From: JAJNNC01 sp038232695
Lineage (GTDB): Bacteria > Bacteroidota > Bacteroidia > Cytophagales > Cyclobacteriaceae
Assembly (NCBI GenBank): GCA_038232695.1
Contig: JBBSNI010000178.1
Coordinates: forward strand, 1-10,576
Direction of reading: 5' to 3'
Length of the DNA: 10,576 nucleotides
In this document: piece after piece, positions 1 through 6,087 of the stretch
Position numbering within the stretch: position 1 is the first letter of the stretch
How the letters are laid out: each line of letters starts with the position of its first letter
The notes under the pieces: model-generated
Told to the model about the DNA's origin: nothing
What the model saw: only the letters and a program-made list of their open reading frames with translations
The model's database searches: none
Position numbers and translations under genes: made by a program

Positions 1-1
1 G

Positions 2-1045
2 GAGCATCGCAAACATTTGATGACCGCTTCCTACGCAGACGAAGAAGTAAAAAAGTTAAGTACGCAAGTGGAGGCGCAGGGACTGATATTTCTTTACGAA
101 TGCGGACTGGACCCCGGCATAGATCATATGTCGGCTATGCAGATGATAGATAACATACAGGGGCAGGACGGTAAGGTAACTTCTTTTCAGTCGTTTTGTG
201 GCGGACTGATGGCGCCAGGCTCCGATGATAACCCCTGGCGGTATAAATTTACTTGGAACCCCCGCAACGTGGTGCTGGCAGGTAAAGGCGCTACCGCGCA
301 GTATATTTACAAAGGACGTTATAAAAACATTCCCCATCACCAGCTCTTCAAGCGGCTGACGATGGTAGAAATCCCGGGCTATGGCGACTTTGAATCTTAC
401 CCCAACCGCGACTCGCTGCAATACCGCGACCTGTACGGGCTGCACGAGGCGGAAACGATTCTGCGGGGAACCCTGCGCCGCCCGGGCTATTGCTCCGCCT
501 GGCACACCTTCGTGCAGTTAGGGCTGACCGACGACAGCTACCTGGTACGGAACGTAGAAAATATGACCTACGCCGATTTTGTCAAAGCATACCTACCCTA
601 TAGCGAAGATGATCTGGTGACTAATTTTTGCCGCTACGTTAACACAGATATTTCTTCCGAGATCATGCAAAAGGTTCGCTGGCTGGGTATTTTAGAAAAT
701 AAACCGCTCGGGCTAAAGCAAGCTACGCCTGCGCAGGTCGTACAAAAGCTGTTGGAAGAAAAATGGAAAGCCCGCCCTGAAGATGAAGACATGATCGTCA
801 TGCAGCACCAGATCGAGTACGAATTGGCTGGGAAGAAAGAAAAGTCAGTCTCTTCGCTCGTTGTTAAAGGCAAAGTGGGTGGGCTGACGGCGATGGCCAA
901 AACCGTAGGCTACCCCCTGGGCATTGCCGCCCGGCTGATCCTGGAAAACAAAATTTCAAAAAAAGGACTGCTGATCCCTGTCTTTGAGGAAATTTACCAT
1001 CCTGTTCTAAAAGAGATGGAATCTATGGATATTCGGTTTGTATGA
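2..1045 (+). CDS. Saccharopine dehydrogenase, C-terminal part (gene cut by window start)
   Basis: Likely saccharopine dehydrogenase (glutamate-forming type), which interconverts saccharopine with 2-aminoadipate semialdehyde plus glutamate in the cytoplasm. The frame is open from base 2, and the residues before the first Met/Leu codons already read like the family (EHRKHLMTASYADEEV), so the true start lies outside the window. The N-terminal NAD(P)-binding Rossmann domain, roughly 100 residues, is missing. Visible family blocks, counted from base 17, are ECGLDPGIDHM at about residues 28-38, the CGGLMAPGSDDNPWRYKF stretch at about 61-78, GYGDFESYPNRDSLQYRDLYG at about 121-141, and a C-terminal block GGLTAMAKTVGYPLGIAARL near 289-308. 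It ends at TGA 1043-1045. The DUF1338 gene downstream fits the same lysine catabolic pathway. A related carboxynorspermidine-type dehydrogenase is less likely given the close match to saccharopine dehydrogenase blocks. Confidence 0.9.
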   Translation, partial: EHRKHLMTASYADEEVKKLSTQVEAQGLIFLYECGLDPGIDHMSAMQMIDNIQGQDGKVTSFQSFCGGLMAPGSDDNPWRYKFTWNPRNVVLAGKGATAQYIYKGRYKNIPHHQLFKRLTMVEIPGYGDFESYPNRDSLQYRDLYGLHEAETILRGTLRRPGYCSAWHTFVQLGLTDDSYLVRNVENMTYADFVKAYLPYSEDDLVTNFCRYVNTDISSEIMQKVRWLGILENKPLGLKQATPAQVVQKLLEEKWKARPEDEDMIVMQHQIEYELAGKKEKSVSSLVVKGKVGGLTAMAKTVGYPLGIAARLILENKISKKGLLIPVFEEIYHPVLKEMESMDIRFV

Positions 1046-1073
1046 GTTTAAGAACAGCATTGGGGTATTGGCT

Positions 1074-1194
1074 GGAAGACGGAAGACCGAAGACCGGAGT
1101 TGGAAGAGGGATACTGCGCCATGAAGCATGTAGGATATAAAAAAGTGCAAATACGACTTCAGTCTTCTGACTTCGGTCTTTCAGGCTTCCGTCA
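1074..1194. repeat. Inverted pair of degenerate heptamer repeats (hairpin)
   Basis: The left arm, 1074-1108, is five consecutive 7-mers: GGAAGAC, GGAAGAC, CGAAGAC, CGGAGTT, GGAAGAG. The right arm, about 1154-1194, is the reverse complement of a similar series built on the core GAAG every seven bases (ACTGAAG, TCAGAAG, ACCGAAG, ACGGAAG on the opposite strand, with one 8-base unit). The arms can pair imperfectly around a 45-nt centre. The repeat lies between two co-directional genes. No T-run follows it, so it is not a canonical intrinsic terminator. Confidence 0.7.
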
Positions 1195-1263
1195 TTTTAA
1201 TATCAAAGTAAGGCTGGCTTACGTATGTTATTATAAAAATATGTCATTAAAAAACCTACAACA

Positions 1264-2070
1264 ATGAGCATCAACAACTTACCCGACCTGCTGGACAAGA
1301 TGTGGAAAGATTATACCCGCATGAATCCGCAGGTCATGAAAATCTACAACCTGTTTATTGAACGGGGCGACCGCGTACTTAACGATCATATTGCGCTGCG
1401 CACCTTCAACCATCCCAAGGTAAACATAGACCTATTGGCAAAACCTTTTTTGCAGGGAGGCTATGAATACCGGCAGGACTATCACTTTCCTGACAAAAAA
1501 CTCTACGCCAAACATTTTGAACACCCCGACGATCAATTGCCTAAAATTTTTATTAGTGAACTCAAGCTTGAAGAGTTTGACGAAAACTTACAGTCAACCG
1601 TCAACGGATTGATAGACCAGGTACCTGATGATCTTCCCAAGGCCTACGATTTTTGTTCGCAAGGCAGACCCTGGCAGATAAGCTACGAAACCTACGAAGC
1701 CTTGCGCCAGCAAAGTGAATACGCCGCCTGGATGGCAGCGCATGGCTATCGCCCGAACCACTTTACCGTGTTTGTCAACGGATTGACCAGCCTGAAAGAC
1801 ATCCGCGAAGTGAATGAGTTTATCAAAAAGTACGGCTTTAAAATGAATGATAGCGGTGGAGAAGTCAAGGGTTCTCCCGATGTTTACCTGGAACAATCTT
1901 CTACCCTAGCCGATACGGTGGAAGTGGAATTTTCTGACGGCAAGCATCAGGTGCCTGCCTGCTATTATGAATTTGCCCAGCGGTACAAAATGCCCAACGG
2001 CAAACTCTACCAGGGCTTTGTAGCCACTTCTGCCGACAAGATTTTTGAGAGTACCGATAAGGGACAGTAA
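1264..2070 (+). CDS. DUF1338 protein, 2-oxoadipate dioxygenase/decarboxylase (HglS/YdcJ) family, compact form
   Basis: Family members such as HglS of Pseudomonas putida are Fe(II) enzymes that convert 2-oxoadipate to 2-hydroxyglutarate with O2 and loss of CO2, in lysine catabolism. The 268-residue protein starts MSINNLPDLLDKMWKDY. The probable metal ligands are His42 in NDHIALRTF, His166 in GYRPNHFTVF and Glu236 in ACYYEFAQRY. Arg46, four residues after His42, is placed like the substrate-binding Arg of the family. The known proteobacterial members are about 450 residues, so this is a short version retaining the vicinal-oxygen-chelate-like core. ATG 1264 is the only good start and has no clear Shine-Dalgarno sequence. 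The saccharopine dehydrogenase upstream supports a role in lysine breakdown. The family call is firm from motifs. The exact substrate is inferred, not shown. Confidence 0.85.
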   Translation: MSINNLPDLLDKMWKDYTRMNPQVMKIYNLFIERGDRVLNDHIALRTFNHPKVNIDLLAKPFLQGGYEYRQDYHFPDKKLYAKHFEHPDDQLPKIFISELKLEEFDENLQSTVNGLIDQVPDDLPKAYDFCSQGRPWQISYETYEALRQQSEYAAWMAAHGYRPNHFTVFVNGLTSLKDIREVNEFIKKYGFKMNDSGGEVKGSPDVYLEQSSTLADTVEVEFSDGKHQVPACYYEFAQRYKMPNGKLYQGFVATSADKIFESTDKGQ

Positions 2071-2075
2071 AACGC

Positions 2076-2134
2076 AACTTATCTGTTACTTTATTAGGAA
2101 TAAAATCGGCGTTCGTTCGCAAAAACTTATCTGT
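2076..2134. repeat. 11-bp perfect direct repeat in the gap before the glycerate kinase gene
   Basis: AACTTATCTGT occurs at 2076-2086 and again at 2124-2134, a 48-bp period. The first copy begins 6 bases after the stop of the DUF1338 gene and the second ends one base before the GTG start of the next gene. Both are preceded by CGCAA. It could be a tandem binding site or the trace of a small duplication. No function is shown. Confidence 0.6.
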
Positions 2135-2135
2135 A

Positions 2136-3263
2136 GTGAAAATACTGATCGCGCCCAATGCTTTTAAAAACAGCCTGGATGCCTGGCAGGTGGCCCAGGC
2201 GATCAGGCAAGGCTTGCAGCAAAGCCAGTTAAAATCTTCTTGCCTTCTGCAACCCATTGCCGACGGGGGCGATGGTATGCTGGAGATGATGTTGCACCAG
2301 ACTGAGGGTGAAAAGCGATACGCTACAGTAGAAGACCCGCTGGGCAGACCGGTAAAAGCTGCCTACGGTTTGATCCGCAATGGCAAAACGGCTATCATCG
2401 AAATGGCAGAAGCTTCCGGTCTGCGGCTGCTGACCCAGGCGGAATACAACCCAATGCTTGCCTCTACCTTTGGTACGGGCCAATTGATCCGGGAAGCATT
2501 AGCGCAAGGAGTAGAAGAGATCATCCTGGGTGTAGGAGGCAGTGCTACGGTAGATGGCGGCGCAGGTATGGCGATGGCATTAGGCGTAAAACTGCTGGAT
2601 AACGCAGGCAAATCCATTGAAAAAGGCGGAAGGGGATTGCAAGACCTTCATGCGATAGATTTATCAGAGGCAGATTCACGGTTGCAAAATGTCCGGATCG
2701 TGGTAGCCTGCGATGTCACCCACACTTTTCCGGAAGCGCCACAAGTGTTCGGTCCGCAAAAAGGGGCTACGCCGGAGATGGTAACAGCACTCACCAAAAG
2801 TTTTGAAGTTTACAGTCAGTTGATTCAAAAACAAATAGGTCAGGATATAGCAAATTTGCCCTCTGGCGGCGCAGCAGGCGGCATTAGTGCTACCTTGCAT
2901 GTCTTGTTTGGCGCAGAATTGGTCAACGGGACTGAGTTCTTGCTTTCTCGAACAGGATTCTATAAAGATTTGTCGCAGTGTGACCTGCTCATCACAGCTG
3001 AAGGTGCTTTGGATAGCCAGACGCAGGCAGGAAAAGGTCCTTTCTATGTAGCCAGCCAAGCTAAAAAGTTGGAAAAGCCTGTGATCATGCTGGCAGGAAG
3101 CCTGCCGCAGGATTTTAAAACAGAAGACTATGCTGTCTACGAGGCTGTCTTTCCGATAGGCGCCAAACCGGAAAGCCTGGACCAAGCCATAGCGCATACC
3201 CGGCAGAACCTGATTCGTACAGTGCAGCAAATCGGAAACCTGTTGGCCATCCAAAAAAAATGA
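2136..3263 (+). CDS. Glycerate kinase family protein (GlxK/GarK type)
   Basis: This 375-residue protein has the length and layout of the glycerate kinase family, which phosphorylates glycerate with ATP in the cytoplasm. Seen blocks are PNAFKNSLDA (7-16), ADGGDGM (42-48), GVGGSATVDGGAGMAMALG (132-150), VFGPQKGAT (204-212), the glycine-rich LPSGGAAGGISA (241-252) and TAEGALDSQTQAGK (287-300). GTG 2136 is chosen because it gives the typical start MKILIAPNAFK and no ATG lies upstream in frame. Two places depart from the usual family pattern. The region after ACDV (191-194) lacks the common NPL-x-G stretch and is a few residues short, and the usual GEGR/K-(I/L)D is AEGALD. It may therefore be a divergent paralogue with altered substrate. 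It lies 65 bp behind the DUF1338 gene, possibly co-transcribed. Its last Lys codons overlap a terminator for the convergent gene. Confidence 0.85.
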   Translation: MKILIAPNAFKNSLDAWQVAQAIRQGLQQSQLKSSCLLQPIADGGDGMLEMMLHQTEGEKRYATVEDPLGRPVKAAYGLIRNGKTAIIEMAEASGLRLLTQAEYNPMLASTFGTGQLIREALAQGVEEIILGVGGSATVDGGAGMAMALGVKLLDNAGKSIEKGGRGLQDLHAIDLSEADSRLQNVRIVVACDVTHTFPEAPQVFGPQKGATPEMVTALTKSFEVYSQLIQKQIGQDIANLPSGGAAGGISATLHVLFGAELVNGTEFLLSRTGFYKDLSQCDLLITAEGALDSQTQAGKGPFYVASQAKKLEKPVIMLAGSLPQDFKTEDYAVYEAVFPIGAKPESLDQAIAHTRQNLIRTVQQIGNLLAIQKK

Positions 3264-3287
3264 GCCGCTCTGGTAAGGCAGCTCATT
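3253..3287 (-). terminator. Intrinsic terminator of the universal stress protein gene
   Basis: Read on the - strand, AATGAGC pairs with GCTCATT (arms 3281-3287 and 3259-3265), followed inward by one mismatch and two or three more pairs, and the hairpin is directly followed by a run of eight T (3260 down to 3253, the first two within the stem). It lies 23 bp past the stop codon of the stress protein. On the + strand the hairpin is preceded by A's and followed by GGTTAT, so it is directional. It overlaps the final codons of the glycerate kinase gene. Confidence 0.8.
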
Positions 3288-3310
3288 GGTTATAAAGCAG
3301 ATTTGACGTT

Positions 3311-4270
3311 TTAAATTTTCTGTAACAATTCTATCAGTCCGGCATTTTTGTGCTTTGCCCGGACAACCAACAGGGGTATGGTAGCGTCCATGCTGATCAA
3401 TCGCTCCGTATTGGTGCCGATGGGAATGAAAGCGGTAGAGGCTGCTTTTCCTTTGTTACCGATCACAATACAATCTACATTTTCGCGCACCGCCTGCCCG
3501 TAGATCGTAGCGACGGTGTCTTCCTGGCTGTCCAGCGCAAAAACCGCCTTTATCTGGATGTCTTGCGTGTCTATCTTACGCATAAACCGCTGATACTGCT
3601 TCTGCGCATTACTTTCCATGATGTCGGCAAATTCAGCATAGGTTTTTCCGGTATAGTGATAACCGGATGGCACCTGGTAGACATGCAAGGCTACAATCTG
3701 TACATTTTTTCCTTCGCGCATACACTTGGAAGCCACTGAAATAGCTTCCTGCATGGCTGCCTGCGAATCTTTTGAAAAATCTGTAGCCACCATCAGTTTA
3801 CAGACTGCTGATTGGCTGCCTTCCGGCACGATCAGCAAAGAGCAGGTAGCTCTTCTTGCCAGGCGCTGCGTCACCACGCTGTTGCCTTTCAGGTGTTGCT
3901 TTCTGCCTACGATAATGGCATCAATGCTGTACTTTTCGGCTAACTTCAGGATTTGCTTGGAAGGGAAATCGCCTTGTTCTACGGCAATTTTTACGCGGCT
4001 TGGCAGCGTCATATCAAAATTCTCAATCACGCTTTTTTCAAGCAGCCGTTTTCTGTCTTTGATCGCATCTTCCATCAGCGTCGGAAATTCTTTTCTAACC
4101 GACCGCGGAAGGGGGGTGTCTTTAATAATATTGACAAAGTATACGTTTTCGGCAGCATACGTACGCGCCAGAAAGGAAGCAAACTGAATCAGGGTGCTGT
4201 CCATTGCTGTGGCGTCCAGGCCGACTAAAATCTTTCTTAAGGGAATCATTTTTTCCTCCGTTTTTTTCAT
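3311..4270 (-). CDS. Tandem-domain universal stress protein (UspA family)
   Basis: The protein has two universal stress protein domains in one chain, about residues 8-150 and 157-306, each starting with a typical strand (LRKILVGLD; VCKLMVATDFS). The second domain keeps an ATP-binding-like loop, G271-x2-G274-x10-G285-T286, one residue longer than the common G-x2-G-x9-G-S/T. The first domain lacks the second glycine (VGRKQHLKGN, 121-130), so it probably does not bind ATP in the usual way. Proteins of this type are cytoplasmic and respond to starvation or oxidative and respiratory stress. The role here is unknown. Two starts are possible: ATG 4270 (319 residues) or ATG 4249 (312 residues). The second has GGAGG five bases upstream and begins right before the conserved strand, so it is at least as likely. 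The gene has its own promoter and terminator, so it is monocistronic. Confidence 0.9.
   Translation of the reverse strand: MKKTEEKMIPLRKILVGLDATAMDSTLIQFASFLARTYAAENVYFVNIIKDTPLPRSVRKEFPTLMEDAIKDRKRLLEKSVIENFDMTLPSRVKIAVEQGDFPSKQILKLAEKYSIDAIIVGRKQHLKGNSVVTQRLARRATCSLLIVPEGSQSAVCKLMVATDFSKDSQAAMQEAISVASKCMREGKNVQIVALHVYQVPSGYHYTGKTYAEFADIMESNAQKQYQRFMRKIDTQDIQIKAVFALDSQEDTVATIYGQAVRENVDCIVIGNKGKAASTAFIPIGTNTERLISMDATIPLLVVRAKHKNAGLIELLQKI
4255..4259 (-). promoter_or_regulatory. Shine-Dalgarno sequence pointing to the internal start at 4249
   Basis: GGAGG on the - strand stands five A's before ATG 4249-4247. Genes of this phylum seldom have such a sequence, and none is evident at the other starts in this window. 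It decides in favour of the shorter stress protein or indicates two start sites. Confidence 0.5.
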
Positions 4271-4274
4271 TTTC

Positions 4275-4300
4275 GCTTGTTAATAAAGTATCTAACAAGC
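4275..4300. repeat. 8-bp perfect inverted repeat at the predicted transcription start
   Basis: GCTTGTTA (4275-4282) and TAACAAGC (4293-4300) are perfect inverted copies around a 10-nt AT-rich centre. The repeat begins two bases downstream of the predicted -7 box of the stress protein gene. It could be an operator over the start site or a small 5' leader hairpin. Confidence 0.55.
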
Positions 4301-4301
4301 A

Positions 4302-4331
4302 CAAAGTAAAGCATGTTCATTATAATGCAAA
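4302..4331 (-). promoter_or_regulatory. Predicted Bacteroidota-type promoter of the universal stress protein gene
   Basis: On the - strand, TTTG (4331-4328) is followed after 18 bp by TTACTTTG (4309-4302), seven of eight positions being compatible with the Bacteroidota -7 element TAnnTTTG and the spacing being normal. Transcription would begin near 4295, giving a leader of about 25 to 45 nt. It was predicted by eye only. Confidence 0.5.
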
Positions 4332-4380
4332 TCCTTTTTGTAGCTAATATACATAGCATGTAAGATAAAGGATCATTATA
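4321..4380. repeat. 14-bp AT-rich inverted repeat with a 3-nt bulge
   Basis: TATAATG-CAA-ATCCTTT (4321-4337) faces AAAGGAT-CATTATA (4367-4380). The two 7-bp halves pair perfectly and the three extra bases CAA (4328-4330) fall on the predicted -33 element of the stress gene promoter. The 29-nt centre holds a further GCTA (4343-4346) and TAGC (4354-4357) pair. No T-run follows on either side, so an operator or cruciform is more likely than a terminator. It lies 53 bp past the end of the aminotransferase gene. Confidence 0.55.
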
Positions 4381-4432
4381 AATTTACTTTACTTTTTCAG
4401 GCACCTTAGCGCAATTTTCGAGCCGAAATCTA

Positions 4433-5512
4433 CTATTTCAGCGTATTTATTCTATCCGCCAGCATTTCTATCTGCTCTTTGGAATGTGTAGGAAAATTAG
4501 CGATTCTGACGTGTTTTGCCTTATAACTTCCATATCCGCTACCTACCACCAGCCCCAACTCTTTTAACAGGCTGACAACTTTGGAAGAATCCGTACGCGT
4601 TTCTGCCACAATGACAGTCTTTGAGCGATACCGCTGTTCTTTGACAAAAGGAGCCAATACCGGATGATTCTCCAACGTATGGTACAGCAAGGCGGCTTTG
4701 TAATCCGTTTCTCTCCTGATCTGGTCCATGCCTTTTTGCAGCATATCGCCGCAAACTTTGGCTAGCAGATAAATATTCAGGACATTGGGTGTTTCGGGTG
4801 TCTGGTTTTTGCGGGCTTTTTCCAGCAACACCGGCAAGCTGTGATAAGCGCCTATGGACAGACCCTGTGCCTGCAAACGAACTGCTTTCTCCACACATCG
4901 GTCGCTGACGATCCACACGCCCAATCCGGCGGGCAGACCGAAGCCTTTTTGTACCGAAAAGAAGGCTGTATCTATTTGGGTATAATCAAAATCAGGATAG
5001 GGAAGGGAAGAAACCGCGTCGACGGCAATCAGCTTGCCGGGATGCGCTTTCCTTATGTTGTAAATATCTTCCAGCGGCTGAGACGCCCCGGTGCTGGTTT
5101 CGTTATGCGTCAGGGCGATCAGCTCGGTATCATCTGGTATATGCATATCTTCTACTGCCAGGCAACTTCCTTCCGGGGCGGTTGCTGCCGTTGCCGTTTT
5201 ACCTAATTCCAGGGCAGTCTGATAAAATCTTTCTGAAAAAGCACCGTTCACCGCGTGAAAAGATTTTTTCTCTACACAATTTTCTATGATCCTTTCCCAT
5301 ATCTCTGTAGCCGATCCGGTAAAGAAGATGTGGTACTCATCTGGAATGTTTAACAAAGCTTTCAGATGAGTGACTGCTTCTTCAAAAATGCCTTCAAAAG
5401 TTTTGCTGCGGTGAGAGATAGAAGGGATTTGTTGTTGCAAAGCCTGCCGGATGTGTTCAGGAACGGTAAAATACAGTTCGGCAGGGCCAGGCGTAAAAAA
5501 GATGTTTTTCAT
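4433..5512 (-). CDS. Class V PLP-dependent aminotransferase (SerC / serine-glyoxylate aminotransferase-like)
   Basis: A 359-residue PLP enzyme of the fold-type I class V group, expected to transfer amino groups between a small amino acid (serine, phosphoserine or alanine) and a 2-oxo acid in the cytoplasm. Motifs seen are FTPGPAELY (6-14), SHRSKTFEGIF (33-43), FFTGSATEIWE (63-73), THNETSTG (135-142), Asp165 in AVDAVSSLP contacting the PLP ring, the Schiff-base Lys189 in SVQKGFGLPAG, TPETPNVLNIY (238-248) and Arg336 in HVRIANFP, likely binding the substrate carboxylate. The frame stays open back to 5602, but a perfect TAnnTTTG box at 5567-5560 lies inside that extension and homology begins at MKNIFFTPGP, so ATG 5512 is chosen. 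SerC cannot be separated from serine-pyruvate or alanine-glyoxylate aminotransferases by eye. The nearby glycerate kinase would fit serine-glycerate metabolism, but the two genes are not in one operon. Confidence 0.85.
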   Translation of the reverse strand: MKNIFFTPGPAELYFTVPEHIRQALQQQIPSISHRSKTFEGIFEEAVTHLKALLNIPDEYHIFFTGSATEIWERIIENCVEKKSFHAVNGAFSERFYQTALELGKTATAATAPEGSCLAVEDMHIPDDTELIALTHNETSTGASQPLEDIYNIRKAHPGKLIAVDAVSSLPYPDFDYTQIDTAFFSVQKGFGLPAGLGVWIVSDRCVEKAVRLQAQGLSIGAYHSLPVLLEKARKNQTPETPNVLNIYLLAKVCGDMLQKGMDQIRRETDYKAALLYHTLENHPVLAPFVKEQRYRSKTVIVAETRTDSSKVVSLLKELGLVVGSGYGSYKAKHVRIANFPTHSKEQIEMLADRINTLK

Positions 5513-5559
5513 GGTAGGTTTCTTAAATTTTTGAGAGAATGACAAGCCATATTTGCCCG

Positions 5560-5567
5560 CAAAGGTA
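5560..5567 (-). promoter_or_regulatory. -7 element of the aminotransferase gene
   Basis: TACCTTTG on the - strand matches the Bacteroidota -7 consensus TAnnTTTG exactly and would give a leader of about 40 nt before ATG 5512. No good TTTG is visible at the -33 position, so only half of the promoter is supported. If used, the codons between 5602 and 5513 are not translated. Confidence 0.45.
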
Positions 5568-5648
5568 GATATTTTGTAGATTGCCGCGCGTTTGGCGACC
5601 AATAATTTGTAGAAGCCATAAATATCTCAACAACTAACCAACTTTATC

Positions 5649-5990
5649 ATGTCATTTATTCTCAAATGGGTGTTGTCGGCTGTCGCCGTACTGATCGCAG
5701 CGTACTTGCTGCCGGGCGTCGCAGTAGAAAGTTTCTGGTCTGCCTTGGTGGTGGCTGTTATTCTGGCTTTGATGAATGCTACGCTCAAACCGCTGCTGGT
5801 CATTCTCACCATTCCTATTACCGTCATTACGCTGGGGCTTTTTCTGCTGGTCATCAACGCTATTATCATTTTGCTCATCGATGCCATCATCGGCGGGTTT
5901 CAGGTAAACGGTTTTTGGTGGGCACTGGCTTTCAGCCTGATCATCTCTATCCTGGGCGCTTTGTTTGATGATATAGCCGAACGGGTTTGA
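5649..5990 (+). CDS. Four-helix membrane protein, YvlD / 'phage holin family 4_2'
   Basis: A very hydrophobic 113-residue protein with four predicted membrane segments at about 5-23, 28-46, 50-80 (long, with GLFLLVINA) and 88-107. The family signature NATLKPLL (43-50), followed by a proline-containing helix (TIPITVITLG), and the pair of short polar loops match the YvlD group that databases name phage holin family 4_2. Members are chromosomal inner-membrane proteins widespread in bacteria. Their role is poorly known, with links to envelope stress in some species, and there are no phage genes here to suggest a lytic function. ATG 5649 is the only plausible start. It is divergent from the aminotransferase, with a 136-bp gap, and convergent with the channel gene across a heptamer hairpin. 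Confidence 0.85.
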   Translation: MSFILKWVLSAVAVLIAAYLLPGVAVESFWSALVVAVILALMNATLKPLLVILTIPITVITLGLFLLVINAIIILLIDAIIGGFQVNGFWWALAFSLIISILGALFDDIAERV

Positions 5991-5995
5991 TTTTT

Positions 5996-6055
5996 TAGTT
6001 CTAAGTTCTGGGTTCTTAGTTAAACGCTGCACTTAGAACTGTGAACTCAGAACTC
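5996..6055. repeat. Second inverted pair of heptamer repeats (hairpin)
   Basis: The left arm is AGTTCTA (5997-6003), AGTTCTG (6004-6010), GGTTCTT (6011-6017), then AGTT. The right arm, 6030-6055, is the inverted counterpart (cttagaa, ctgtgaa, ctcagaa). By hand, about 19 of 26 positions can pair around a short centre. The unit is again seven bases, but its sequence differs from the hairpin at 1074-1194. It lies between the ends of two convergent genes. T's precede it on the + strand instead of following it, and the - strand shows A's, so it is not a standard terminator, though it may shield 3' ends. Confidence 0.7.
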
Positions 6056-6087
6056 TGCAATCCAGGTTAGCTTCCTGACTGTTTGCT

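Noticed and set aside
1195..1263. Promoter for the DUF1338 gene (TACGTATG at 1220-1227)
   Set aside because: Only seven of eight compatible positions and no good -33 partner at 17-23 bp. Too weak to list.
2676..3254. A 192-codon - strand open frame opposite the glycerate kinase gene
   Set aside because: Antisense to strong family motifs and rich in Cys, Gln and Arg in the way typical of reverse-strand shadows. No homology recognised.
5649..5990. Prophage remnant suggested by the name 'phage holin family'
   Set aside because: The protein belongs to the chromosomal YvlD-like group and no endolysin, capsid, integrase or attachment repeats are nearby.
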